From: Phoronis australis
Lineage: Eukaryota > Phoronida > Phoronidae
Reading direction: 5' to 3'
Assembly (NCBI GenBank): GCA_002633005.1
Contig: NMRA01000254.1
Span: 492,436 to 556,435, forward strand
DNA length: 64,000 bases
Part shown: in pieces, positions 59,301 through 64,000 of the stretch
Layout of the letters: each line of letters starts with the position of its first letter
Position numbering within the stretch: the first letter of the stretch is position 1
Program-made: the position numbers and the translations under genes
The notes under the pieces: generated by a model
What the model was told of the DNA's origin: nothing
Seen by the model: only the letters and a program-made list of their open reading frames with translations
The model's database searches: none

Positions 59301-60868
59301 TAAGACACCATTTCAAAGTCGTTCAGTGCAACTCGTATCGCGTCATGCGTAATGTTGCTGACATTACCTATAAGGTCAATTAAGGCACAGAGGGCAAATT
59401 GTTTATTAAAAACACCCCGTTCCAGTAGCAACCAGAAGTTGTAGAGCGGTCTCGTATAGCGAAGCCCGTCCTACTGAATTGTTCAGAAATTCGTTTTACA
59501 CACCTTGTTTATAAAGATGCCACAAAATGAGCCTTTCGAGTCCTTTGAGAAGGAAAGGTGTTGAATGTTGAATTAATGGACCTACAAGGTTCAGTTATGA
59601 GTTCTTCCCTGCGGGTTTAGGAATGAAAACTATCCTGAGTTTTGTCTAAGTTTAAGAAGTACAACTTAGTCTAAGACTAGCTTTAGATATGCAGGGAATA
59701 GTGTTCTTCCGGTCTCGTGACAATTGTAGCATAATAAAGTAGATCACGTCTAGGTCTCGGAATTTCGATGCTACAAAATACTTTAAAGCCAATTTCGCAA
59801 GATGTGTTGTAGCTACGTTTCAACGTAAGAGAAAGTTGATGGCTCACACTCCTTGTCAGTTCAAACACGATCACTAGGCAGGTTTTCAATGTTAGGATAG
59901 TGATTGCTCAACATGCCCTCAAACGGTTCGTCGGTGGAATGCCTGTACCAGATATCCTCTTCCTGAATGTCCTCTAGTGTTAAAGAGAGGTACATCTAAA
60001 GCAAATTTAACCATCCTTACTCGTGCATAGACGCTTGTAATTTGCTAACAGAAGTTCCTTCAGAAACTAGGCTTAACTCTGCGTGTGGCATTCCTAAACA
60101 CACGATTCATACATAACTCGATCGTACTTGTGTTCAAGCAGAACTTGCAAAGAAACGTGCGTTTAGCATCAATTGCTTAGCTTAGTGATATTGTTTCTGT
60201 CATGTGCAATGTACTGAGAGAGTATTCACCATGTTGACATCTCAAAAACATGTCCCAGAGTTTTTATTGCACCCCGTACGGAACGGATAGCAAGACAAAT
60301 CATTTGAGGGTGTCTCATAATAAACTTGTTTTTTTCACTGTATAAATTCTACAGTAGCCATATCGTCATATGTCTGACATGTCTTACCTTGAGAAGCCTT
60401 TGTTTTAGGTTAGGTGGTTAGGCTCTTCTTTGCCCGCTGGTGATCGCACGTAATAGTCCAAATTATTAACATTTTGTACATAACGATATGCTATACAGTA
60501 ATAACTCGATCACAAGATGGCCTATGGGACCCTTTTTTGAACACTTGCTTCATGCGTCTGATTTTGATTACACGTTGTCATTTAACCTGCCTTCCTTTAA
60601 AACCTTTACATCCGAACGCCAAATTAGTCACATTCAAATCAAAAGGTTACCTTACCAGGAGGAATGCAATGGACGTTTTCGTTGCATATCAACGATTCTC
60701 TGGACCTGCCGTCACAAGAAGGTTCTGTTATAAGTTCTCGTCGACGACGGTTGGCTGAAAGTGTAGGATTTTCGCAAACTCTTGTTCTGGATTTCCATCC
60801 TATTACGCAAGTAGCGCTGCAAACTGACCAACTTGACCACGCACTCCATTGTCCCAATTGAACACTTA
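35463..60868 (-). CDS. Membrane-anchored TSP1 / cbEGF-repeat gene (partial model; exons listed separately)
   Basis: The exons lie in order on the minus strand: TSP1 (60868-60656), 24 cbEGF cassettes (58418 down to 38363) and a last exon with a transmembrane helix and stop (35611-35463). Every junction I can define is phase 1, so the exons join in one frame; two cassettes (E20 and E22) have defects. The predicted product is a type I surface protein with a long, rod-like, calcium-stabilised extracellular stalk. Proteins of this build serve in adhesion or extracellular matrix; the exact role is unknown. No signal peptide or first exon is found, so the 5' end is missing, probably beyond 64000. 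Cassettes E1-E6 and E7-E12 may be two haplotypes of one block (join at 55161), which would reduce the true cassette number. Confidence 0.75.
35870..36425. repeat. Diverged intronic duplicate of 42590-42890
   Basis: Shared blocks include AAGACATAG(G/A)TGTAGCA near 35888, GCATTTATCATAA near 36213, the palindrome-like CTCTGTGGTGACTACAGAG near 36246 and TCGTTTAAAAG near 36382. The order is the same in both copies. Confidence 0.65.
36783..36790 (+). promoter_or_regulatory. TATA-box-like sequence
   Basis: TATATAAG, about 30 bp before a G/A-rich initiator-like region. The only downstream open frame (36971-37189, plus strand, 72 codons) has no recognisable domain. Weak evidence; it lies within an intron of the minus-strand gene. 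Confidence 0.2.
38363..38485 (-). CDS. cbEGF cassette E24 (last before the membrane exon)
   Basis: 123 bp, phase 1-1. Encodes [25 protein letters not shown] and NGTLCSG. Acceptor TTTCAG, donor TTCAG|GTATAC. The calcium-binding D-I-N-E-C start, all six cysteines and the NGT sequon are present. Confidence 0.85.
38649..38771 (-). CDS. cbEGF cassette E23
   Basis: 123 bp, phase 1-1. [30 protein letters not shown]. Acceptor TTTCAG, donor CTCAG|GTACAC. It lies 163 bp from E24. Confidence 0.9.
39770..39892 (-). CDS. cbEGF cassette E22 with a broken splice acceptor
   Basis: The 123-bp coding part is intact ([30 protein letters not shown]) and the donor is TTCTG|GTACAG. The acceptor reads TTTTTGG instead of TTTTTAG, so the AG is lost. 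No alternative AG occurs in the preceding 40 or so bases. Being phase 1-1, the exon can be skipped in frame. A sequencing error is the main alternative. Confidence 0.65.
40291..40412 (-). pseudogene. Decayed cbEGF cassette
   Basis: Retains ECT, SDVNST and YQGNRT-like traces, with a stop just before the final cysteine and loss of most other cysteines. It is aligned by its donor-side GTACAATTTC. Confidence 0.65.
40997..41119 (-). CDS. cbEGF cassette E21
   Basis: 123 bp, phase 1-1. [30 protein letters not shown]. Acceptor TTTCCAG, donor CTTAG|GTATAA. Confidence 0.85.
   Translation of the reverse strand: MLTNAQQEKTTVMSMRSARTPLAHLHVVVEVVTEGMERFA
41283..41328. repeat. Run of 46 G beside an n
   Basis: An uninterrupted G homopolymer directly after the n at 41282, in the intron between E20 and E21. 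The length is unreliable and this may be an assembly artefact. Confidence 0.9.
41756..41876 (-). pseudogene. cbEGF cassette E20, frameshifted
   Basis: It starts well ([21 protein letters not shown]) after a GTAG acceptor, but the exon is 121 bp rather than 123. Six bases are missing around the second cysteine, removing two residues. Four extra bases (TCAG) before TGCAGCTGC shift the frame, so the second half of the domain is lost in the working frame. Splice sites survive (donor CTCTG|GTATAG). Inclusion would derail the protein; skipping would keep the frame. Confidence 0.8.
42203..42346 (-). pseudogene. Decayed cbEGF cassette
   Basis: Traces of [11 protein letters not shown] remain across frames (near 42290-42315), with insertions and lost cysteines. 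The donor-side GTATAATGCC is retained. A shorter related trace lies near 45410-45440. Confidence 0.55.
42590..42890. repeat. Diverged intronic duplicate of 35870-36425
   Basis: Carries the same ordered blocks as the copy near the membrane exon, in the intron between E19 and E20. Confidence 0.65.
43150..43272 (-). CDS. cbEGF cassette E19
   Basis: 123 bp, phase 1-1. [30 protein letters not shown]. Acceptor TTTCCAG, donor CTCTG|GTAAAT. Confidence 0.9.
43704..43826 (-). CDS. cbEGF cassette E18
   Basis: 123 bp, phase 1-1. [30 protein letters not shown]. The usual NGT sequon near the last cysteine is lost (NGV). Acceptor TTTCCAG, donor CTCAG|GTAACA. Confidence 0.9.
44506..44628 (-). CDS. cbEGF cassette E17
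   Basis: 123 bp, phase 1-1. [30 protein letters not shown]. Acceptor TTTACAG, donor CTCAG|GTACAG. Confidence 0.9.
44880..45420. repeat. About 140-bp tandem repeat cluster 2 (GCCACTAGG family)
   Basis: Diverged units with cores near 44906, 44985, 45112 and 45270 (for example CGACTAGGAGGCGTACACTA) and shared CATCCGAAAACG and GTGTCATGACC stretches. Intronic, between E16 and E17. Confidence 0.65.
45688..45810 (-). CDS. cbEGF cassette E16
   Basis: 123 bp, phase 1-1. [30 protein letters not shown]. The conserved S of GSF is I here. Acceptor TTTCAG, donor CTCTG|GTAAAT. Confidence 0.9.
46412..46545. repeat. GGCTACAGCCCC dispersed repeat, two partial units
   Basis: Two adjacent units (GGGGGCTACAGCCCC then GGGGTTATAGCCCC), each followed by a CTTTTTT/TCTTTATT and GTGCTGC stretch. 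A reverse copy lies near 33120-33175. Confidence 0.55.
46663..46785 (-). CDS. cbEGF cassette E15
   Basis: 123 bp, phase 1-1. [30 protein letters not shown]. Acceptor TTTCAG, donor CTATG|GTACAA. Confidence 0.9.
46933..47055 (-). CDS. cbEGF cassette E14
   Basis: 123 bp, phase 1-1. [30 protein letters not shown]. It is almost identical to E13, which lies only 56 bp away. Acceptor TTTCCAG, donor CTCTG|GTAAAT. Confidence 0.9.
47112..47234 (-). CDS. cbEGF cassette E13
   Basis: 123 bp, phase 1-1. [30 protein letters not shown]. Acceptor TTTTTAG, donor CTCTG|GTAAAT. Recent tandem duplicate of E14; the intron between them is 47056-47111. Confidence 0.9.
47656..47746. repeat. Minisatellite, about 31 bp x 3
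   Basis: Unit GGTCCCTACGTGCCGAGTCA followed by GCATGCTCGCT, present nearly three times, the last unit diverged. Intronic. Confidence 0.85.
48545..48667 (-). CDS. cbEGF cassette E12
   Basis: 123 bp, phase 1-1. [32 protein letters not shown]. Acceptor TTTGTAG, donor CTCAG|GTACAA. Counterpart of E6 (A/V change). Confidence 0.9.
48936..49043 (-). pseudogene. Decayed cbEGF cassette (copy A)
   Basis: The end reads [10 protein letters not shown], a degraded form of the [10 protein letters not shown] ending, with the last cysteine changed to tryptophan. Upstream parts are unrecognisable. A parallel relic lies at 55590-55707. Confidence 0.6.
49044..51533. other. 2.49-kb stretch present only in duplication copy A
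   Basis: No domain-bearing gene is recognised. An ACATGGCGACT at about 49884 starts a short frame ([13 protein letters not shown]) with a possible donor at AATCGG|GTACTT, but no partner exon is seen. No clear terminal repeats or target-site duplication are found, so it may be an insertion in copy A or a deletion in copy B. Confidence 0.5.
51798..51920 (-). CDS. cbEGF cassette E11
   Basis: 123 bp, phase 1-1. [30 protein letters not shown]. Acceptor TTTTTCAG, donor CTCTG|GTACAA. Counterpart of E5. Confidence 0.9.
52566..52688 (-). CDS. cbEGF cassette E10
   Basis: 123 bp, phase 1-1. [30 protein letters not shown]. The calcium-site second residue is Y instead of I. Acceptor ATTACTAG, donor CTCAG|GTACAA. 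Counterpart of E4. Confidence 0.9.
52977..53099 (-). CDS. cbEGF cassette E9
   Basis: 123 bp, phase 1-1. [30 protein letters not shown]. No NGT sequon (DGT). Acceptor ACTGCAG, donor CTCAG|GTGCAA. Counterpart of E3. Confidence 0.9.
53469..53591 (-). CDS. cbEGF cassette E8
   Basis: 123 bp, phase 1-1. [31 protein letters not shown]. Acceptor CATGTAG, donor CACGG|GTACAC. Counterpart of E2. Confidence 0.9.
53910..53970 (-). pseudogene. Decayed, shortened cbEGF cassette (copy A)
   Basis: About half a cassette is recognisable by alignment of GCGTCTCATTCTCTTGATG and GAATGAGCCACTGGTG (plus strand) with intact cassettes. Its copy-B equivalent is 58078-58138. Confidence 0.5.
54127..54249 (-). CDS. cbEGF cassette E7
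   Basis: 123 bp, phase 1-1. [30 protein letters not shown]. Acceptor TTTCTAG, donor CTCTG|GTATAT. Counterpart of E1. Confidence 0.9.
54598..54780. repeat. About 180-bp dispersed repeat, copy 2
   Basis: Contains TTTGCGGTCCATCAGACACG and GCGCAGGCTTCATGGTTG. Homologous to 10800-10978 and to 58772-58954. Confidence 0.7.
54930..55160 (-). pseudogene. LINE reverse transcriptase relic (copy A)
   Basis: The minus-strand frame ends with [16 protein letters not shown], a changed version of the FADDIVL catalytic box of Jockey-type LINEs. The frame is cut at the n at 55161; copy B (59104-59431) shows more of it. Confidence 0.55.
55197..55319 (-). CDS. cbEGF cassette E6
   Basis: 123 bp, phase 1-1. [32 protein letters not shown]. 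Acceptor TTTGTAG, donor CTCAG|GTACAA. Counterpart of E12. Confidence 0.9.
55590..55707 (-). pseudogene. Decayed cbEGF cassette (copy B)
   Basis: Parallel to 48936-49043, with the same donor-side GTACAATTTTAG and the same loss of cysteines. Confidence 0.5.
55976..56098 (-). CDS. cbEGF cassette E5
   Basis: 123 bp, phase 1-1. [30 protein letters not shown]. Acceptor TTTTTCAG, donor CTATG|GTACAA. Counterpart of E11. Confidence 0.9.
56759..56881 (-). CDS. cbEGF cassette E4
   Basis: 123 bp, phase 1-1. [30 protein letters not shown]. Acceptor ATTTCTAG, donor CTCAG|GTACAA. Counterpart of E10 (G/A change near NC(D)). Confidence 0.9.
57170..57292 (-). CDS. cbEGF cassette E3
   Basis: 123 bp, phase 1-1. 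[30 protein letters not shown]. No NGT sequon. Acceptor TCTGCAG, donor CTCAG|GTGCAA. Counterpart of E9. Confidence 0.9.
57636..57758 (-). CDS. cbEGF cassette E2
   Basis: 123 bp, phase 1-1. [31 protein letters not shown]. Acceptor CACGTAG, donor CACGG|GTACAA. Counterpart of E8 (M/I change). Confidence 0.9.
58078..58138 (-). pseudogene. Decayed, shortened cbEGF cassette (copy B)
   Basis: Counterpart of 53910-53970. Confidence 0.45.
58296..58418 (-). CDS. cbEGF cassette E1 (most N-terminal found)
   Basis: 123 bp, phase 1-1. [30 protein letters not shown]. Acceptor TTTCTAG, donor CTCTG|GTATAT. Counterpart of E7 (I/M change). Confidence 0.9.
58772..58954. repeat. About 180-bp dispersed repeat, copy 3
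   Basis: Copy-B equivalent of 54598-54780; homologous to the insertion at 10800-10978. Confidence 0.7.
59104..59431 (-). pseudogene. LINE reverse transcriptase relic (copy B)
   Basis: The upstream frame reads [21 protein letters not shown], aligning with the first catalytic-aspartate block of Jockey-type LINEs (usually ...DI.GAFDNV.HD). A second frame at 59104-59316 carries [12 protein letters not shown] frame change and lost residues separate the blocks. The element is 5'- and 3'-truncated. Confidence 0.55.
59432..60655. other. Intron between the TSP1 exon and cbEGF cassette E1
   Basis: No further exon is recognised on the minus strand, and no recognisable repeat beyond the LINE relic. Confidence 0.45.
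60656..60868 (-). CDS. Thrombospondin type-1 (TSP1) exon
   Basis: The 213-bp phase 1-1 exon follows the acceptor CATAACAG and precedes the donor CTCCTG|GTAAGG. It encodes [15 protein letters not shown], then SRTRVCENP, an RRRR-containing loop ([10 protein letters not shown]), PSCDGRS and NVHCIPPG. The WSxWSSW ladder (sites of possible C-mannosylation), the CSATC motif and six cysteines define a TSP1 repeat. The basic RRRR loop could be a furin-type cleavage or glycosaminoglycan-binding site. Phase and strand match the cbEGF array, so it is taken as the more N-terminal module of that gene; a separate gene is possible. Confidence 0.85.
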
Positions 60869-61019
60869 CTGTTATGACATGTAATAAAACAAAATGAATT
60901 TCAAGGTTATTAGCATGTTCTTACCTACAAGTACAGGCAAGCTCTATTCAACACGGTCGACGTTATTAGAAATTAAAAGAGCAACGTAGGCATGTGCCAA
61001 CGGTGCATCGCAAACGATA

Positions 61020-62340
61020 TATTTTTAAAGGCCACTAGGACATGCTGTAGTAATCGAATCAGTCCAAAAATTACATAGTGTCTGCACATTGTCATCATAT
61101 ACCTCTCAGTCAAGCCTCATTGAAATCCGTCTTTTAGTCTCTAGATTTCATCCGGAAACACTATTCCCATAAGCAACAAGTAAAAAACATTGTTGAGAAC
61201 AGCTTAGATGGTGCTGGCGCACAGTCATCATATTCTACTATTAAAAGTTTCATTGAAGTTCGTCAATTTGTTCTCAAGTTATCATCCAGAAACATTCCTC
61301 CCTCAAACTACACTTCAAAAGCCCATTGTCACAATGCTGCAGTGGAAAATCTTCTCCAAAGTCCAAGAGTTTGCCAAAGAACACTTGCAAAGTCCCATGT
61401 CAAAAACAAAATAGCCACTAGTAGGTGCTACAGTGCTGAAATACGACAGAAAATTAAATGGTTCCGCTGCATTGCCGTAGTCCGTGAAAACTTTCATTGA
61501 AATCCTACACACGATTCTTTATGTGTACATACTGTATAATCCGGAAATACTCTTACACAAAATGGAAAACATTATGCGCTGATGTTGTCAAATTATGCAG
61601 AAAGACAAATAGTGCCAGCTTAATCTAATCATATACCCCTTAGTAAAATTTCAATAAAATTTGTCCATCGGTTCTTGAGATATCATCCAGAAACACCCTT
61701 CAACTAAACAACGCTTGAAAAGCCCTTGACGAGAACAAAATGGCCACTAGGGTGTCGAATCCGCTCCAAAATTCGATGGCGACAAGGTATTGACCCCTAT
61801 GTCATCTTTCATTGAAGTACTTCAATTGGTTCGATAAATATCATTCGGAAACGCACTCATACAAAATGGCCACTAGAAGGCGTTGCAGTATTCGAATCCT
61901 CCCATAAATCAAATGGTGGACGCGCGCAATTTCATCAAATACCTCTATGTTAAGATTATTGAAATCCGCCCATCCGTTCTATAAATATCATGCGAAAACG
62001 CTCTTCCCCCACTAACAGCACTTGAAAAGCCCCTTGTCGAGAACAAAATGGCCACAAAGAGGTGCTGAAATGGTTGAATCAACCGAAAGTTTAATTGTGC
62101 TGGCACATTGATGTCATTTACCTTTTGTTTCATTGAAATCCGTTCTGTAGATACCATCTTAAATGCTCTTTCCCAAAAATATTGAAAAGCGGCACGAAAC
62201 ATGCTAGTGATCCCGTATATACGTGTACACTCTCATGCCAAACTTTATCAAATCCTACAAAGTGTTTTTTGAGATATCGAGCGGACACCCTATCAACCTT
62301 ACAGCCGGACGCCTGGCGACGACAATATGCGACCACATAA
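61020..62340. repeat. About 140-bp tandem repeat cluster 3 (GCCACTAGG family)
   Basis: Cores lie near 61028, 61408, 61738, 61868 and 62048 (AAAATGGCCACTAG...), each followed by ATCATACACC/ATTGAAATCCGTC-like and GATATCATCCGGAAACAC-like blocks. Non-coding; open frames through it are by-products of the repeats. Confidence 0.75.
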
Positions 62341-63132
62341 TGCATATGGACCATAAAGATTGTTGGGATCTGTGTAGTTAGTTTTTAAAACTACACGAAT
62401 CCAAGTGGATACAGAAGGTACATCCAGTTGTTATTATAAAGTTGATCAAATCAAGTTTCTTCCTATAACGGGTGTTAGTGGTAATACCTGAAACGGACAC
62501 TAGATAGTCCATAAACAAGATTTTATTCACATTTCAGTGGGTGAACGCAGGCATTGTTTCTATTAGCTAAATTGTGTCGTAGAATGGGATATACATGTAA
62601 GACATTTATTTGTCTTGGATTTTTCCTCTTTGGGTTAAACCTACTGCAATGCAACCCAAACGTTCGTCTTGACGGGTAGTCAACCAGGTGCTAATAGTAA
62701 ATGTACCTTGTGGGCAAAACTACCACAGGGGATTTGCTCCACTAAAACAGTTGAGGCATTTTTGGTCAAGAGTTCAATTCAGATTTAGAATGTTGCGATT
62801 TTCTTCCAAGACTGACATATGCATTGTAATGGCACACTGGCGATTAGGCTACGTCGCAAGAGCAAAAGTTATGAGCTCCTAGTAAATATAACAGGTCTAA
62901 CAAAATACATGCCCATGCATAACTGACAACTGATAGCAAATAGTCCGACCATTTCAACATACATGTACGTACCGGTGAGGCATTGGCAAAACAATACATT
63001 TATTGCCAATAATTTCGTTTCAATGCGCAGCTTCATAATCTGAAAATGAACAAAGCATTTAATTAACAAAATTTTGCGATATTACGCGTTCTATTCACTT
63101 CGGTACCAAAACAGTACCGATATACAACTATT
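62341..63132. other. Non-coding stretch upstream of the TSP1 exon
   Basis: Searched on the minus strand for a signal peptide or further modules of the cbEGF gene; none seen. Confidence 0.4.
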
Positions 63133-63342
63133 ATGGACGTGCTGAGTAAATATGCAGAAATGTGTGGTTTGAGAGTAAATTATTACAAAACAAAGGTTAC
63201 GTGGATGGCAATATTTTTTTCAAAGCTATTTCCATCATGTGCGTGTTTGTGTGGTGAGAGCGGGTATGGCTTGTATTATATGTCTCTCGTGTCTTTGTAT
63301 ATATGTTTTTTATACCAATAAAAATAAAAAATTAAAAAACGG
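63133..63342 (+). pseudogene. L1/Tx1-type LINE fragment with A-rich tail
   Basis: MDVLSKYAEMCGLRVNYYKT followed by KVTWM corresponds to the block just after the catalytic box of L1/Tx1 polymerases. After about 30 codons it runs into 3'-end-like sequence with AATAAAAATAAAAAATT at 63320-63336. It is internally deleted. Confidence 0.5.
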
Positions 63343-64000
63343 TATTGAAAAAACATTTTAGCACACCATGTACAACAAGTACTACCGTGTATGTACAAAA
63401 TGTATTGTGAACAGAACAGTATCAACATTTTGCATTCAGGAATCCCACACCTCTGCCTGTCGTGAACTGCAACTCAGTGAGCATCAAAACGTTCAACCAA
63501 AACTAGCGGGGTTACATGTAGATAAACATTCAGCATATGTGATTTTAGCAAAGAGTGCTTTTGGCGCTCAGTATACGAAGCCGTTTTCTGTTCCTTGGTA
63601 AACAGTCTCTTACGCAAAATGTTATTCCAATATCGTGTTCAGCGGTAGTTTTAATACTTTCGCTTCAAAAAATCCACTTTTCAACCTAACAGTATGGACA
63701 GGGATACACGTATATGCCTACATTCCGATAAAGTGCACATGTGTATTTACGTTTTGAGTTGACTCAACATGAGATGTGCGCATATATTGTTACTTGAAAA
63801 ATGTCAAAATAATGTTGAAGAAAATGGGATACTCTCAGCTCATTAGAGCGTTCTCCCGTTCAATGACTTCAACAGACATAGAGCATCTAGCGCCTTTTTT
63901 AACTGCTGAGCACAGTCTTTTGTCCGGCATGACAACATGCAGGCCTCCCGTTCAGTAACGTACACTAGAGCCTCGCTAAAAGGCAAGACTTCGCGAGATT
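63343..64000. other. Non-coding stretch at window end
   Basis: No domain-bearing open frame or repeat is recognised; frames at 63368-63601 and 63776-63958 have no identifiable product. Confidence 0.4.

Larger units (their letters stand above)
55714..59334. repeat. Large duplication, copy B, main part
   Basis: Matches 51534-55160. Unlike copy A it continues past 59334 without a break. Confidence 0.9.

Noticed and set aside
1-64000. CRISPR arrays, bacterial operons or viral genes
   Set aside because: No array of regularly spaced identical short repeats, no ribosome-binding-site-led gene chains and no viral structural or replication genes were seen.

Overview
The window is eukaryotic nuclear DNA, most likely from an anthozoan cnidarian (stony coral or sea anemone). 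It is AT-rich, with single-domain exons of about 120-250 bp in long repeat-filled introns. It carries kringle, calcium-binding EGF (cbEGF) and thrombospondin type-1 (TSP1) exons, many decayed LINE and Penelope-like fragments, and unusually many TACATGTA palindromes. The organism call is an inference from gene style and repeats; there is no rRNA or mitochondrial marker. Runs of n mark assembly joins at 633, 1419, 25110-25233, 30474, 31768, 41282 and 55161.

Layout. (1) 1-13.3 kb is a graveyard of mobile elements: a duplicated segment around the n at 633; a multi-copy orphan gene relic (2735-5929) split by a minus-strand LINE (2994-5185) with an 11-bp target-site duplication; a rearranged Penelope-like fragment (5946-6690); and a minus-strand L1/Tx1-type LINE relic (9226-13227). 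(2) 14.2-26.5 kb, plus strand: three kringle-domain exons (14253-14489, 15308-15544, 22306-22551) and a possible terminal exon (24220-24380) that is duplicated across a 124-base gap (25773-25933). All fit phase-1 splicing. (3) 26.5-35.4 kb is mostly non-coding, with a LINE C-terminal fragment (30475-30836) and a 585-bp terminal-inverted-repeat element (34037-34621). (4) 35.4-60.9 kb, minus strand: one large gene with a TSP1 exon (60656-60868), 24 cbEGF exons (58418 down to 38363) and a last exon coding for a transmembrane helix, a short tail and the stop (35463-35611). (5) 61-64 kb: about 140-bp tandem repeats and a LINE fragment.

The minus-strand gene is the most interesting part. Every cbEGF exon is a symmetric phase 1-1 cassette, almost all exactly 123 bp, so cassettes can be gained, lost or skipped without breaking the frame. 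The locus shows every stage of this: near-identical cassettes 56 bp apart, an exon with a GG instead of an AG acceptor, an exon with a frameshift, and several decayed cassettes in introns. A six-cassette block is present twice, but the copies meet at a single n, so it may be two haplotypes placed in tandem. The predicted product is a membrane-anchored extracellular cbEGF array with a TSP1 domain towards the N terminus; the true start lies outside what I can identify, probably beyond the window.
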